Below are positions 11,997-20,112 of a stretch of DNA of 64,000 nt, one piece after another. The notes below the pieces were generated by a model. The model worked only from the letters and a program-made list of their open reading frames with translations. It ran no database searches and was not told where the DNA came from. The stretch's first letter is position 1. Each line of letters starts with the position of its first letter. The translations under genes and the position numbers were made by a program. The DNA is from Neobacillus soli NBRC 102451 (GTDB lineage: Bacteria; Bacillota; Bacilli; Bacillales; Cytobacillaceae): contig NZ_BCVI01000042.1 of assembly GCF_001591665.1 (NCBI RefSeq), positions 62,001-126,000 of the forward strand, in the 5' to 3' direction.

Positions 11997-13019
11997 ATGA
12001 ATACTCAGGCTTCAAAAAAATCCAATGTATCAAAATGGCTTGTTGATAATGTTATCTACGTAGTTTTAGTACTTCTGGTCGTTGGGATTGTCATTGCTTC
12101 CCCAGACTTTTTATCGATGACCAACCTAATAAATATTTTAAGTCAATCATCATCACGGATTATTATTGCCCTTGGGGTTGCCGGTATCTTGATTACAGCA
12201 GGGACGGACCTTTCTGCTGGACGAATGGTTGGCCTAGCTGCCGTCATCTCTGCTTCCCTTTTACAAGCGGGTGATTACGCCTATAAAATGTATCCAAACC
12301 TTCCGGAATTACCGCTATTTGTTCCCATTTTAATTGCGATGGCCGCAACAGGTCTTGTCGCCACATTAAATGGTGTGATTGTTTCGAAATTTCACGTGCC
12401 GCCATTCATTGCCACTTTAGGTATGATGATTGGGGTGTACGGGCTGACTTCGATTTACTTTGACCGTCCGCCCTATGGGGCACAGCCAATCGGCGGACTA
12501 AGCTCAAAATTCACCACTTTCGCTCAACGTGGAATTCCCGTTGGTCAATATGAAATTCCTTATCTCGTAATCTATGCGATTATAGCGACAGCCATTATTT
12601 GGGTCGTATGGAATAAAACACAGCTTGGTAAAAACATGTACGCAATCGGCGGAAACCCTGAAGCGGCAAAGGTTTCCGGTGTTAACGTAGCTAGAAATCT
12701 AATTTTTATCTATATGATTGCCGGTCTTTTATACGGTTTCTCCGGTACGCTGGAGGCTGGCCGTGTTGGTAGTGCGACGAATAATACAGGGAACATGTAC
12801 GAACTTGATGCAATCGCTGCCTGCGTCGTCGGCGGGGTCTCATTATCAGGTGGGATTGGAACCGTACCAGGCGTTGTCACAGGGGTTCTCATCTTCCAAA
12901 TCATCAACTACGGACTTGCCTTCCTTGGCGTAAGCCCATACATTCAATACATCGTTAAAGGCCTAATCATCGTCGTCGCCGTAGCCTTCGACATGCGTAA
13001 ACATGCAAAGAAAAAATAA
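11997..13019 (+). CDS. mglC: Galactose ABC transporter permease
   Basis: 340-residue BPD_transp_2 family permease, CUT2 type, about ten membrane helices. Family signatures: GVAGILITAGTDLSAGRMVGL, FHVPPFIATLGMM, AIGGNPEAAKVSGVNV and CVVGGVSLSGGIGTVPGV. AGGAGGAG lies just before the ATG. Last gene of the mgl operon. The ATPase, permease and binding protein together make a complete high-affinity galactose importer that feeds the upstream Leloir genes. Confidence 0.95.
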   Translation: MNTQASKKSNVSKWLVDNVIYVVLVLLVVGIVIASPDFLSMTNLINILSQSSSRIIIALGVAGILITAGTDLSAGRMVGLAAVISASLLQAGDYAYKMYPNLPELPLFVPILIAMAATGLVATLNGVIVSKFHVPPFIATLGMMIGVYGLTSIYFDRPPYGAQPIGGLSSKFTTFAQRGIPVGQYEIPYLVIYAIIATAIIWVVWNKTQLGKNMYAIGGNPEAAKVSGVNVARNLIFIYMIAGLLYGFSGTLEAGRVGSATNNTGNMYELDAIAACVVGGVSLSGGIGTVPGVVTGVLIFQIINYGLAFLGVSPYIQYIVKGLIIVVAVAFDMRKHAKKK

Positions 13020-13068
13020 TAGCATTGGTATTGAATAGTATTGGTAAAGGTAATGGTGATAAAGTAAT

Positions 13069-13118
13069 GGTGTCAGGAACCGCCCGTGGACATTTGTCCG
13101 CGTGTGGTGGACTGACCC
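13069..13118. repeat. Dispersed palindromic element, copy 2 (degenerate)
   Basis: GGTGTCAGGAACC...GTGGACATTTGTCCGCG...GGTGGACTGACCC, a worn version of the ~50-bp element, followed by a run of T. It is preceded by a low-complexity stretch in which TAATGGTG and GTATTGGTA recur (13020-13068). Confidence 0.7.
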
Positions 13119-13425
13119 TTTTTATTTTGAATCCTCCCCAAACTTCCCCCAATCTGCTGGATCGAATCATACAAACTATAAAACAATTTAGGGGGAAGAT
13201 TTGATGTTTTGTCTAATGACAGTCATCTGTTATGGTGTATAATTAAATTGTTGACTGAATATTTACATAAATTGATTGCTTAGGTCCCGGGATGACGAGA
13301 CAACGAAATAAACTTAAGGCCGTTTAAGGTTCCTTGCAAACATCATTTACGCATTATTACTCCATGAGACTTATTAAACAATGGAAACAAACGTATCTCA
13401 TTTTTTAAAAGGGGAGTGTTTACTA
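13119..13425. other. Intergenic region, no gene recognised
   Basis: About 300 bp upstream of the amidohydrolase gene. It contains a TATAAT near 13238 without a good -35 box. I see no riboswitch or RNA gene here. Confidence 0.5.
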
Positions 13426-14658
13426 ATGCCGCGACAAAAGTTATTGATTAATGGGGAAAGGCTTAAGATGACATTAGAACAATTTGCTGACTTTGGCCGG
13501 ACCGAAAACAATGGGGTCACACGTTTGTCTTTATCTGAAGAAGATCGTCGCGTAAGGGGCTACTTCCAGTCTTGCTGCGAGGAATTAGGGCTGTCGGTTA
13601 AGGTGGATGATATGGGCTGTATGTATGCCACCCTTGAAGGCACCGAAGATAAACCGCCAATTCTGATAGGTTCCCATCTCGATACGGTAAAAAAGGGCGG
13701 CCGCTTTGATGGCGTCTTAGGGGTAGTAGCTGGTTTAGAAGTGGTTAGAACCCTGGTGGAAAATCAAATCAAACCGCAACTACCAATTACGATTGTTAAT
13801 TTCACCAATGAAGAAGGGGCGAGATTTGAGCCTTCGATGATGGCATCAGGTGTGCTCTCAGGCAAATTTGACAAATCAGTCATGCTTAAAAAGATAGATT
13901 CAGAGGGAGTTACCTTTGGAGAAGCCCTAACGGCGAGCGGCTATGAAGGAGATGTAGAGAATCGTTTAAAAGAGGCCTCAGCCCTTTTAGAATTGCACAT
14001 TGAACAAGGTCCGATCCTTGAAAAGGAGGCACTCTCAATTGGTGTCGTTGAATGTGTAGTTGGGATGGCCTGCTATGAAATTGAGGTAACAGGGGAGTCT
14101 GATCATGCTGGAACAACCCCGATGAATATGAGGAAAGATGCCCTGTTTGCAACCAATAATTTAATTAACGAAATCCGCAAGCGCTTAAGTGATTTAGATG
14201 AAGAATTGGTATTTACGATTGGCAGGTTAAACGTGTATCCGAGTATCCACACCGTTATTCCCAACAGGGTTGTTTTTACCCTGGAGGCACGGCACAAAGA
14301 TATGGAAATCGTCAATACCGTTAAAGATATCATCCAAGGACTTCCCAATTTGGGGGTTAATGAGGGCTGCGAAGTCAAGACGACGAAATTATGGGATCGG
14401 GATACTGTTTGGTTCGCCCCAGAAATTTGCAATCTATTAGAACAATCTACACAGTCGCTGGGGTATTCCAATAAGCGAATGGTCAGCGGCGCAGGACATG
14501 ATGCGCAGTTCATTGCCAGTTATGTCCCGACGGCGATGCTGTTTGTGCCAAGTATAAACGGTAAAAGCCATTGTGAGGAAGAGCTAACCACATGGGAAGA
14601 TTGTGAAAAAGGCGTAAATGTATTGTTAGATACAGTCCTGACGATGTTATCAAAATAG
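13426..14658 (+). CDS. N-carbamoyl-L-amino acid hydrolase / allantoate amidohydrolase family (M20)
   Basis: A binuclear-metal amidohydrolase that cleaves a carbamoyl or ureido amide. 410 residues. Metal and active-site motifs are in place: IGSHLDTVKKGGRFDG (His and Asp ligands), NEEGARFEPSMMASG (Glu base and ligand), LHIEQGP (His ligand), GESDHAGTTPM (dimerisation-domain substrate site), SGAGHDAQF and KSHCEEE (final His ligand). I chose ATG 13426, with GGGGAG 9 nt upstream, over an in-frame ATG at 13381. It stands alone between mglC and a membrane protein, so the context does not choose between carbamoyl-amino acid, ureidoglycine or beta-ureidopropionate substrates. A terminator follows. Confidence 0.88.
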   Translation: MPRQKLLINGERLKMTLEQFADFGRTENNGVTRLSLSEEDRRVRGYFQSCCEELGLSVKVDDMGCMYATLEGTEDKPPILIGSHLDTVKKGGRFDGVLGVVAGLEVVRTLVENQIKPQLPITIVNFTNEEGARFEPSMMASGVLSGKFDKSVMLKKIDSEGVTFGEALTASGYEGDVENRLKEASALLELHIEQGPILEKEALSIGVVECVVGMACYEIEVTGESDHAGTTPMNMRKDALFATNNLINEIRKRLSDLDEELVFTIGRLNVYPSIHTVIPNRVVFTLEARHKDMEIVNTVKDIIQGLPNLGVNEGCEVKTTKLWDRDTVWFAPEICNLLEQSTQSLGYSNKRMVSGAGHDAQFIASYVPTAMLFVPSINGKSHCEEELTTWEDCEKGVNVLLDTVLTMLSK

Positions 14659-14669
14659 ATAGAATTGGA

Positions 14670-14700
14670 GGCCTTTTCGCTTAGCGGAAGGGTCTTTTTT
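14670..14700 (+). terminator. Terminator after amidohydrolase gene
   Basis: GGCCTTTTCGC / GCGGAAGGGTC stem (11 positions with G-U pairs, 3-nt loop) followed by TTTTTT. Confidence 0.85.
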
Positions 14701-14760
14701 AGTTTTTGGAGATAGGGGGCAGTTTAAATAAAAAAGTACTATTGTAAACCGAATCCTAAA

Positions 14761-14776
14761 AGTGTAAAATTACACT
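14761..14776. promoter_or_regulatory. Operator-like inverted repeat upstream of PBP-like membrane protein
   Basis: AGTGTAA-aa-TTACACT, a perfect 7-bp inverted repeat, 42 bp before the next start codon. The regulator is unknown. Confidence 0.5.
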
Positions 14777-14818
14777 AAGTCATATTGGCAGAATAGTATA
14801 TTAGAGGGAGTGTCTTTA

Positions 14819-16279
14819 ATGGGAAGAAAATTATTGAAATTGCTGTTGTATTTTGGTATTGCGCCGCTGGGAATTTCCATTTTATCAATCGTTCTTATGA
14901 TGGCAGGAATAAATAATTTAATGCTCACTTCGCTTCTTCCTTTAATCATAGGCGGGGGTCTTGTCGGTTTTTTTGCTAGCAAAAGACTGTTGCAAACGGA
15001 CCATTGTAGTGGGGGGTTCATCCTGTTCCATCTCCCGCTAGCATATACAGCCGTAATTTGGGCTGTGTTTATGTTGATTACTGGCGGGTTTTATGGGGCG
15101 GACGAATGGTTGTATTATTGTATTTTTCATTTCGCTTTGGCACCTATTTATTTTTTCGCGGCGTTTATGGGAGAAGGAAGATTGTATCTCTGGGCTCCGT
15201 TAGCCTATGAGCTTTCCTTTGTAGTAGGAATTATTTTTACCGTGTTACTAAAAATTGCACGTCCTACCTTCAATAAGAAGCAATTCCTGTCTGTTATGAC
15301 AGTGTTCATCCTGGCAATGGGTACAGGTGCGGCTGTTCAATGGCAGCGGAGTAAAACAGTCTTGCCATCCTATGGCTTTGAATATGGGGGCGGTTATTCT
15401 AGTACGGACTTGACGCCATATGAAGTAGCTAACCCTGATAATAAACTGCCAAAACTCGGAACAGCGTCAACCTTTACCATCAAGGAGCGGAGTGAAATGC
15501 CGATTCTTGACGGGGCAGAAGCAGCGTTTCCAGTTTATTCTGCCTTTGCCAATGCAGCCTATGAAAATATCAATAAGTTTACTGGTGAAGGCAGGGAAGT
15601 CGTCAGTTTTACCAATACCATTTATGCGTATGAACGCCTGTTATCAGGGGAGGTTGATATTTACTTTGGGGCAGAGCCATCGAAGGAGCAGCGGGAAATG
15701 GCGAAGGAGCAGGGGAAAGAATTGGTAATGACGCCAATTGGAAAAGAAGCGTTTGTTTTCTTTGTCAATCATAGAAATAAAGTGGATAGCTTAACAGTTG
15801 CCGAGATTAAAGGCATCTACTCTGGCAAAGTAAAAAACTGGTCTGAGCTCCATGGGAACAATAAAAGAATTATTGCCTTCCAGCGGCCGGAAAATTCAGG
15901 CAGTCAAACGCTTTTGGAGAAAATTATGGGTGAAACACCGATTATGAAACCATTGAAGGAAGATGTTCCTGAAGGGATGGGAGGGATCATCGAACAAGTG
16001 GCTGACTACCGAAACTACGACAATTCAATTGGCTTTTCATTCCGCTTCTTTGCAACAGGAATGAAAGCGAATCCGGATATTAAACTGCTTGCAATCAATG
16101 GAATTGCACCAAGTCCCGAAAATATTGCAAGCGGTAAATATCCCTTCACTGCTTCACTTTATGCAATCACGGTGAAGAACAACCCCAAGCGGACGATTCG
16201 ACCATTCCTAGAATGGATGCGTGGCCCACAAGGACAGGAAATTGTAGAAAAAATCGGATATATTAAAGCAGTTGAGTAA
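14819..16279 (+). CDS. Membrane protein fused to PstS-like substrate-binding domain
   Basis: 486 residues. The N-terminal ~180 residues form five or six hydrophobic helices (~8-30, 33-52, 64-92, 97-117, 128-148, 158-178). After a short extracytoplasmic linker the C-terminal ~270 residues resemble PBP-like_2 phosphate/anion-binding proteins (AAFPVYSAFANAAY, GEVDIYFGAEPS, IGKEAFVFFVNHRNKVDSLTVAEIKGIYSGKVKNW, RPENSGSQTLLE). This is a fusion of a membrane domain with a PstS-type receptor, so a sensor or accessory receptor fits better than a free binding protein. No ABC permease genes are adjacent. ATG 14819 has GAGGGAG 8 nt upstream; a GTG at 14810 overlaps that site and is rejected. Confidence 0.8.
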   Translation: MGRKLLKLLLYFGIAPLGISILSIVLMMAGINNLMLTSLLPLIIGGGLVGFFASKRLLQTDHCSGGFILFHLPLAYTAVIWAVFMLITGGFYGADEWLYYCIFHFALAPIYFFAAFMGEGRLYLWAPLAYELSFVVGIIFTVLLKIARPTFNKKQFLSVMTVFILAMGTGAAVQWQRSKTVLPSYGFEYGGGYSSTDLTPYEVANPDNKLPKLGTASTFTIKERSEMPILDGAEAAFPVYSAFANAAYENINKFTGEGREVVSFTNTIYAYERLLSGEVDIYFGAEPSKEQREMAKEQGKELVMTPIGKEAFVFFVNHRNKVDSLTVAEIKGIYSGKVKNWSELHGNNKRIIAFQRPENSGSQTLLEKIMGETPIMKPLKEDVPEGMGGIIEQVADYRNYDNSIGFSFRFFATGMKANPDIKLLAINGIAPSPENIASGKYPFTASLYAITVKNNPKRTIRPFLEWMRGPQGQEIVEKIGYIKAVE

Positions 16280-16325
16280 GGTGTCAGGCACCATTGAAAT
16301 ACATTTGTCCGCGTGTGGTGGACAC
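16280..16325. repeat. Dispersed palindromic element, copy 3
   Basis: Starts immediately at the stop codon of the preceding gene: GGTGTCAGGCACCA (16280-16293), then ACATTTGTCCGCG and a degraded right arm TGGTGGACAC. Confidence 0.8.
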
Positions 16326-16342
16326 TTTGGGTGGTTGATATG

Positions 16343-16383
16343 AAAAAGCGAGGAGCATCTTTTGTGTGCTTCTCGCTTTTTTT
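16343..16383. terminator. Bidirectional terminator between convergent genes
   Basis: AAAAAGCGAGGAGCA pairs with TGCTTCTCGCTTTTT around a short loop. T and A runs flank both sides, so it serves both the plus-strand gene and the minus-strand dsbA-like gene. Confidence 0.85.
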
Positions 16384-16423
16384 AGTTGATCCTGCCGATA
16401 CTATAAATCGATACGGCTTTTTA

Positions 16424-17344
16424 TTATTTTTTGGCTATATATGCTTCACCAAGGATTTCCTTGAGTTCGTACTCTTCGGATGATAGATTATCCTGTATAA
16501 ATGCATTCGCTCCGGGTGTTTCGAGGTCGTACATGACTTCTATTTCTTTTGAGAACAATAAGCCTTCTTTTTCAAGAAGTTTATTAAGTGGAGGTAATGG
16601 CTGTGTTTTTACTTCGCCTGTTGCTCCCAGAACTTGTTCAAGTCCCGATACATAGTTTTCCAGCGGACGGGCGCCGACGATTTTGACGCCTTTATTCTCT
16701 GCGTTTACCATGATGATGGTTGGGAAGCCGCGCACACCAAGACTTCTTGCAAGGGCAAAATCTTGATCCAAGAGCTCATGTCCGTCTGAAAGGCCGGATT
16801 CCCTCACGATTTGTTCTCCATCAAGGCCTAGTTGATTGACGATGTTAATTAATACTTGTTCATCCCCAATATTTTCATTGAAAGCAAACACAGCTTCTCG
16901 TACGCGGCGTAGAAAGGTCCACGCCAGTTGCTCATTCGTCTGCTGAATGATTTTAAATACTCGAGAAGGGGGATAGGAGGACTGAACAGGATTATCGAGC
17001 CATAATGTACCATCGATTGGCATACGGGAATGCTCGCCAACTTCTCTCCAATGTCCGGCTACATCCGATGGACTGCCAATCCCATTGGCCACGTCAGCAA
17101 AGCCATTCCAATCCTTTAGCAATCCACCCATCACCGGATGGAATTGAAAATATTGTCCATACTGCGCTTCAAAACGGCGTAATACTGGTTCAAGTGCCCA
17201 GCAGTGAGAGCATATAGGGTCCGTTACATAATAAAGAGTAATCTTTTTTTGAGGTTGGTTTAAATCGATTAATTCCATTGCGTCTTCTCCAACTTCACCA
17301 CATACGCCGGTTTCTAAGTCACAAATCATTTTGTTGTTTGTCAT
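16424..17344 (-). CDS. DsbA-family thiol-disulfide protein (FrnE-like)
   Basis: 306-residue cytoplasmic thioredoxin-fold protein; no signal peptide is visible. The redox motif is C45-SHC48 in TDPICSHCWALEPVL, and the cis-Pro loop is RGFPTIIMV. An extra Cys pair (C8, C15; CDLETGVC) lies in the N-terminal extension. It is transcribed 18 bp after an HxlR/DUF24 regulator gene with a GAGGAG ribosome site, so the two form an operon. This suggests a thiol-stress role such as repair or isomerisation of oxidised proteins. Relationship to SpxH/YjbH is possible at fold level, but the sequence is nearer general DSBA oxidoreductases. Confidence 0.85.
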   Translation of the reverse strand: MTNNKMICDLETGVCGEVGEDAMELIDLNQPQKKITLYYVTDPICSHCWALEPVLRRFEAQYGQYFQFHPVMGGLLKDWNGFADVANGIGSPSDVAGHWREVGEHSRMPIDGTLWLDNPVQSSYPPSRVFKIIQQTNEQLAWTFLRRVREAVFAFNENIGDEQVLINIVNQLGLDGEQIVRESGLSDGHELLDQDFALARSLGVRGFPTIIMVNAENKGVKIVGARPLENYVSGLEQVLGATGEVKTQPLPPLNKLLEKEGLLFSKEIEVMYDLETPGANAFIQDNLSSEEYELKEILGEAYIAKK

Positions 17345-17362
17345 GTGAGTCTCCTCATTTCA

Positions 17363-17677
17363 TTATTGTTTTTTATATTTTAGGGCCCATTGCTGAATTG
17401 GTTCGAGTGCCAATGTCAAAGTGCGTCCCTTTTCCGTTAATTCATACGAAATAATTACCGAAGGTTCCGTGGTTACTTTTTTTTCAATTAATCCGTGTTC
17501 GCCGAGCTCCGAAAGTTTTAATGACAGGGCTCTTGGCGTAATATCCGGAAGGTCCCGTTTTATTTCAGAAAAATGGGCCATCCCATCCGGACAGAGCGAA
17601 AGATAATGGATGATTAATCCATTCCACTTTTTACCTAATATTTCAAATGAGTATTGTAAATACGGGCAAATTTCCAT
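17363..17677 (-). CDS. HxlR/DUF24-family redox-type transcriptional regulator
   Basis: 104-residue winged-helix regulator. The family core is visible: CPYLQYSFEILGKKWNGLIIHYL, FSEIKRDLPDITPRALSLKLSELGEHGLIEKK and YELTEKGRTL. The N-terminal Cys (C4 of MEICPY) is the position used by DUF24 sensors such as YodB and HypR to detect electrophiles or oxidants. ATG at 17677 is preferred, with AAGGTAGG 8 nt upstream; GTG 17686 and TTG 17683 overlap that site. Divergent from an MFS transporter with two palindromes between them, so it probably controls both itself and the transporter. Confidence 0.88.
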   Translation of the reverse strand: MEICPYLQYSFEILGKKWNGLIIHYLSLCPDGMAHFSEIKRDLPDITPRALSLKLSELGEHGLIEKKVTTEPSVIISYELTEKGRTLTLALEPIQQWALKYKKQ

Positions 17678-17709
17678 CGTCAACACCTACCTTAATTACT
17701 TATTATAAG

Positions 17710-17745
17710 TGATATAAAAAATATATCAAGTATAAATAGTATACT
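17710..17745. promoter_or_regulatory. Tandem inverted repeats, candidate HxlR operators
   Basis: TGATATA-N5-TATATCA (17710-17728) and AGTATA-N5-TATACT (17729-17745) abut each other. Both are perfect inverted repeats with the same 5-nt spacer, centred 18 bp apart, in the hxlR-MFS divergent interval. The AGTATA/TATACT arms resemble HypR/YodB-type boxes. Confidence 0.6.
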
Positions 17746-17883
17746 AGGTAAAAAAATCATCATATTTTTACAAAGGGAAAACTTTCTAAGTAATGAAAAC
17801 GCATCCACGAATCGATAAAGCCATTTTTGAAAAAATATAGAGTATAATGGTAAAAAACTAAAAGTTATCGGGAGTAGAGGCGA

Positions 17884-19152
17884 TTGGAAAAACAAAATAG
17901 CAGGTATCGATGGGTTGTTTTTACGACCGTATTATTTACGTATTTAGTAATTGTCAGTCAAAGAACAGCACCAGGATTAATTTCAGATCAATTGATGAAG
18001 GATTTCCATGTTTCTGCATCAACGATTGGATTGCTGGCAAGTATTCAATTTTTGGCATACGCTGGTTTGCAAATTCCGATTGGAATCTTGTCTGACCGGT
18101 TTGGCCCCAACCTTTTTCTAATTGCCGGGGCGGTACTTACTGGTTTTGGTACGCTAATATATAGTTTTGCACCGAATGAATTTGTACTCCTACTTGCCAG
18201 ATTGATGGTGGGAATGGGGGATGCGGCCATTTGGGTCAATTTGGTGTTGATTTTAAGCCAATGGTTTAAAGTAAAGGAATTTGTTGGATTGCTAGGTCTG
18301 GCAGGAATGGCCGGAAGTCTTGGGTTCTTAGTGGCGACCGTTCCATTTTCCTTATTGATTGCCATATCGGGCTGGAGGCCGCCGTTTTTTATAACAGGAA
18401 TTATCTTATGTTTTTGTGGATTGCTTCTTTATTTTGTTCTTGTGAAAAAACCAAAACACCTATTTAAGGAACAATCAGTGAAGGTTAAACCGAAGAAAAA
18501 ACGGGAAAAGACCTTAGTCATGTTGCGGCGGATATTTTCCGAACGTCAAGCATGGGCGACATTCTTCTGTCATTTTGGCCTTGTTGGAACATATGTCGGC
18601 TTTATTGGTTCATGGGCTGTTCCGTATGGGATGCATGTCTATGGATTGACCCGTTCGGATGCAAGCCAACTCATTATGATTGGGCTTATTGGGGCACTCA
18701 TTGGTGCACCGCTGACCAGTTGGATATCGGGTCGTCTAGATTCAATCAAACGGCCCTATATTGTGGTACACATCATTGTTTTTTTAAGTTGGATCGCCTT
18801 TTTCATATTTAGCGGAAAGCCGCCGTACTTTTTACTCGTTATTCTTTTTTTAATCATGGGTTATGGAAATGGTGCCAGTGCCCTAACTTTTGTGGTCGTT
18901 CGTCAATCGTTTGCGATGAAAGAGGTTGGTGTGGTCTCGGGATTTGCGAATACAGGCGGTTTTTTAAGCGCAGTCCTATTGCCAATCATTTTTGGAAAGG
19001 TATTGGACCATTTCCTTACGTCTTCAGCTAGCGTGGGCTACCACTATGGTTTTATTATTCCGGTCATCTTCTCGATGATAGGTTTAATTGGAGGCATTCT
19101 GATTAAGGAACAGCGGCAGGAAACAAAGCAGCCAGGTGAATTAATGGCTTAG
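17884..19152 (+). CDS. MFS transporter
   Basis: 422-residue, 12-helix major facilitator. The GILSDRFGPN loop 2-3 motif, the VGMGDAAIW region of helix 4 and a central cytoplasmic loop rich in Lys/Arg (VKVKPKKKREK) separate two six-helix halves. The start is TTG 17884 after AGAGGCG. The substrate is not evident. Divergence from an HxlR/DUF24 regulator with shared operators suggests an efflux pump induced by reactive electrophiles, but this is inference. Confidence 0.85.
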   Translation: MEKQNSRYRWVVFTTVLFTYLVIVSQRTAPGLISDQLMKDFHVSASTIGLLASIQFLAYAGLQIPIGILSDRFGPNLFLIAGAVLTGFGTLIYSFAPNEFVLLLARLMVGMGDAAIWVNLVLILSQWFKVKEFVGLLGLAGMAGSLGFLVATVPFSLLIAISGWRPPFFITGIILCFCGLLLYFVLVKKPKHLFKEQSVKVKPKKKREKTLVMLRRIFSERQAWATFFCHFGLVGTYVGFIGSWAVPYGMHVYGLTRSDASQLIMIGLIGALIGAPLTSWISGRLDSIKRPYIVVHIIVFLSWIAFFIFSGKPPYFLLVILFLIMGYGNGASALTFVVVRQSFAMKEVGVVSGFANTGGFLSAVLLPIIFGKVLDHFLTSSASVGYHYGFIIPVIFSMIGLIGGILIKEQRQETKQPGELMA

Positions 19153-19197
19153 TTTTTAAAGGGGAGTGCGGTGAACCGTACCATAAGTAAATGAGGT

Positions 19198-19234
19198 TGT
19201 CCCTAAAGGGTATCATTAATTGCCTTTAGGGACA
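19198..19234. terminator. Terminator between convergent MFS and sigma-factor genes
   Basis: Perfect 12-bp stem TGTCCCTAAAGG / CCTTTAGGGACA with a 13-nt loop. It sits between convergent genes and probably acts in both directions. Confidence 0.8.
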
Positions 19235-19245
19235 GTTTGGTCTTT

Positions 19246-20112
19246 TTAATGAATAGGTAATTTATCAGGATTCATTGTTAGATACATTTCGTTTATTTTT
19301 TCATGACTAATTAAAAAACTAAGGATACTTTGAATCTTGCCATTCATGTATATCGCGATTGCTGGTTGACCATTGACATTCTTCACTTCGAAATAAGAAT
19401 CTTTAGGGGTCTTTTTTACGACTCCGTATAATAAGGCTAAAACGTTGGCTATGGATACGACTGGACGTACAGCAGCCGTGACTTTTCCGCCGCCATCAGA
19501 AAATAGTGTGACATTTTCAGATAGTAGTTCTAATAAGGCGTTCGTATTTTGCATTTGAAACGCTACAATAAAGCGATTAATCATTGACTTATTTTCCTCA
19601 AAGCTTAAGCTCTCACCTTCGACAAGCGAAATCTTTTGCTTAGCCCTGCTAAAAATTTTCCTACAGTTTTCTTCTTTCTTTTCAATAATGTTAGCAATCT
19701 CTGAGTATGGGAAATCAAATACCTCTCTTAAAAGGAGGACTGCTCGTTCAGCTGGTGCCAAATGCTCCATCATTCGTAAATAGGCAATACTCAATCCTTC
19801 CTTTTGGATTATCATTTCAGATGGATCCAAGGCATGCAATTTTTCTAGTAATAGCGGCTCAGGGTTCCATGGTCCCACATATTTTTCCCGTCTGTACCGT
19901 GCAGACTTAAATACATCAAGGCAGAGGTTCGTCATCATTTTACAGAGATAGGCTTTCTTATTCTCTATATTCTCCTCACTAATTTGGTAAGCTTTTAGAA
20001 ACGTTTCTTGGACCAAATCCTCTGTTTCCCCTACTGAACCTAACATCCGATATCCTAGTGAAAACAACAATGGTTTAAAAAGCAGGTAATCTTCTTTCGT
20101 AATCTGCACCAT
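19246..20112 (-). CDS. ECF41-type sigma factor with SnoaL-like C-terminal domain
   Basis: 288 residues. Sigma region 2 (residues ~5-75; YRMLGSVGETEDLVQETFLKAY) and region 4 (~105-160; RAVLLLREVFDFPYSEIANII), then a ~120-residue SnoaL-like domain. This extension carries the DGGGKV motif and the terminal NPDKL motif that mark the ECF41 group, where the extension tunes sigma activity in place of an anti-sigma factor. The ATG (AGAGGAAAA site) lies inside the end of the oxidoreductase gene (38-bp overlap), so they are co-expressed. A consensus ECF41 promoter precedes the pair, so autoregulation is expected. Confidence 0.92.
   Translation of the reverse strand: MVQITKEDYLLFKPLLFSLGYRMLGSVGETEDLVQETFLKAYQISEENIENKKAYLCKMMTNLCLDVFKSARYRREKYVGPWNPEPLLLEKLHALDPSEMIIQKEGLSIAYLRMMEHLAPAERAVLLLREVFDFPYSEIANIIEKKEENCRKIFSRAKQKISLVEGESLSFEENKSMINRFIVAFQMQNTNALLELLSENVTLFSDGGGKVTAAVRPVVSIANVLALLYGVVKKTPKDSYFEVKNVNGQPAIAIYMNGKIQSILSFLISHEKINEMYLTMNPDKLPIH

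Noticed and set aside
13204-13242. 12-codon leader peptide ORF before the amidohydrolase gene
   Set aside because: A GGGGGAAG site precedes it, but its end coincides with a TATAAT box and there is no attenuator structure.
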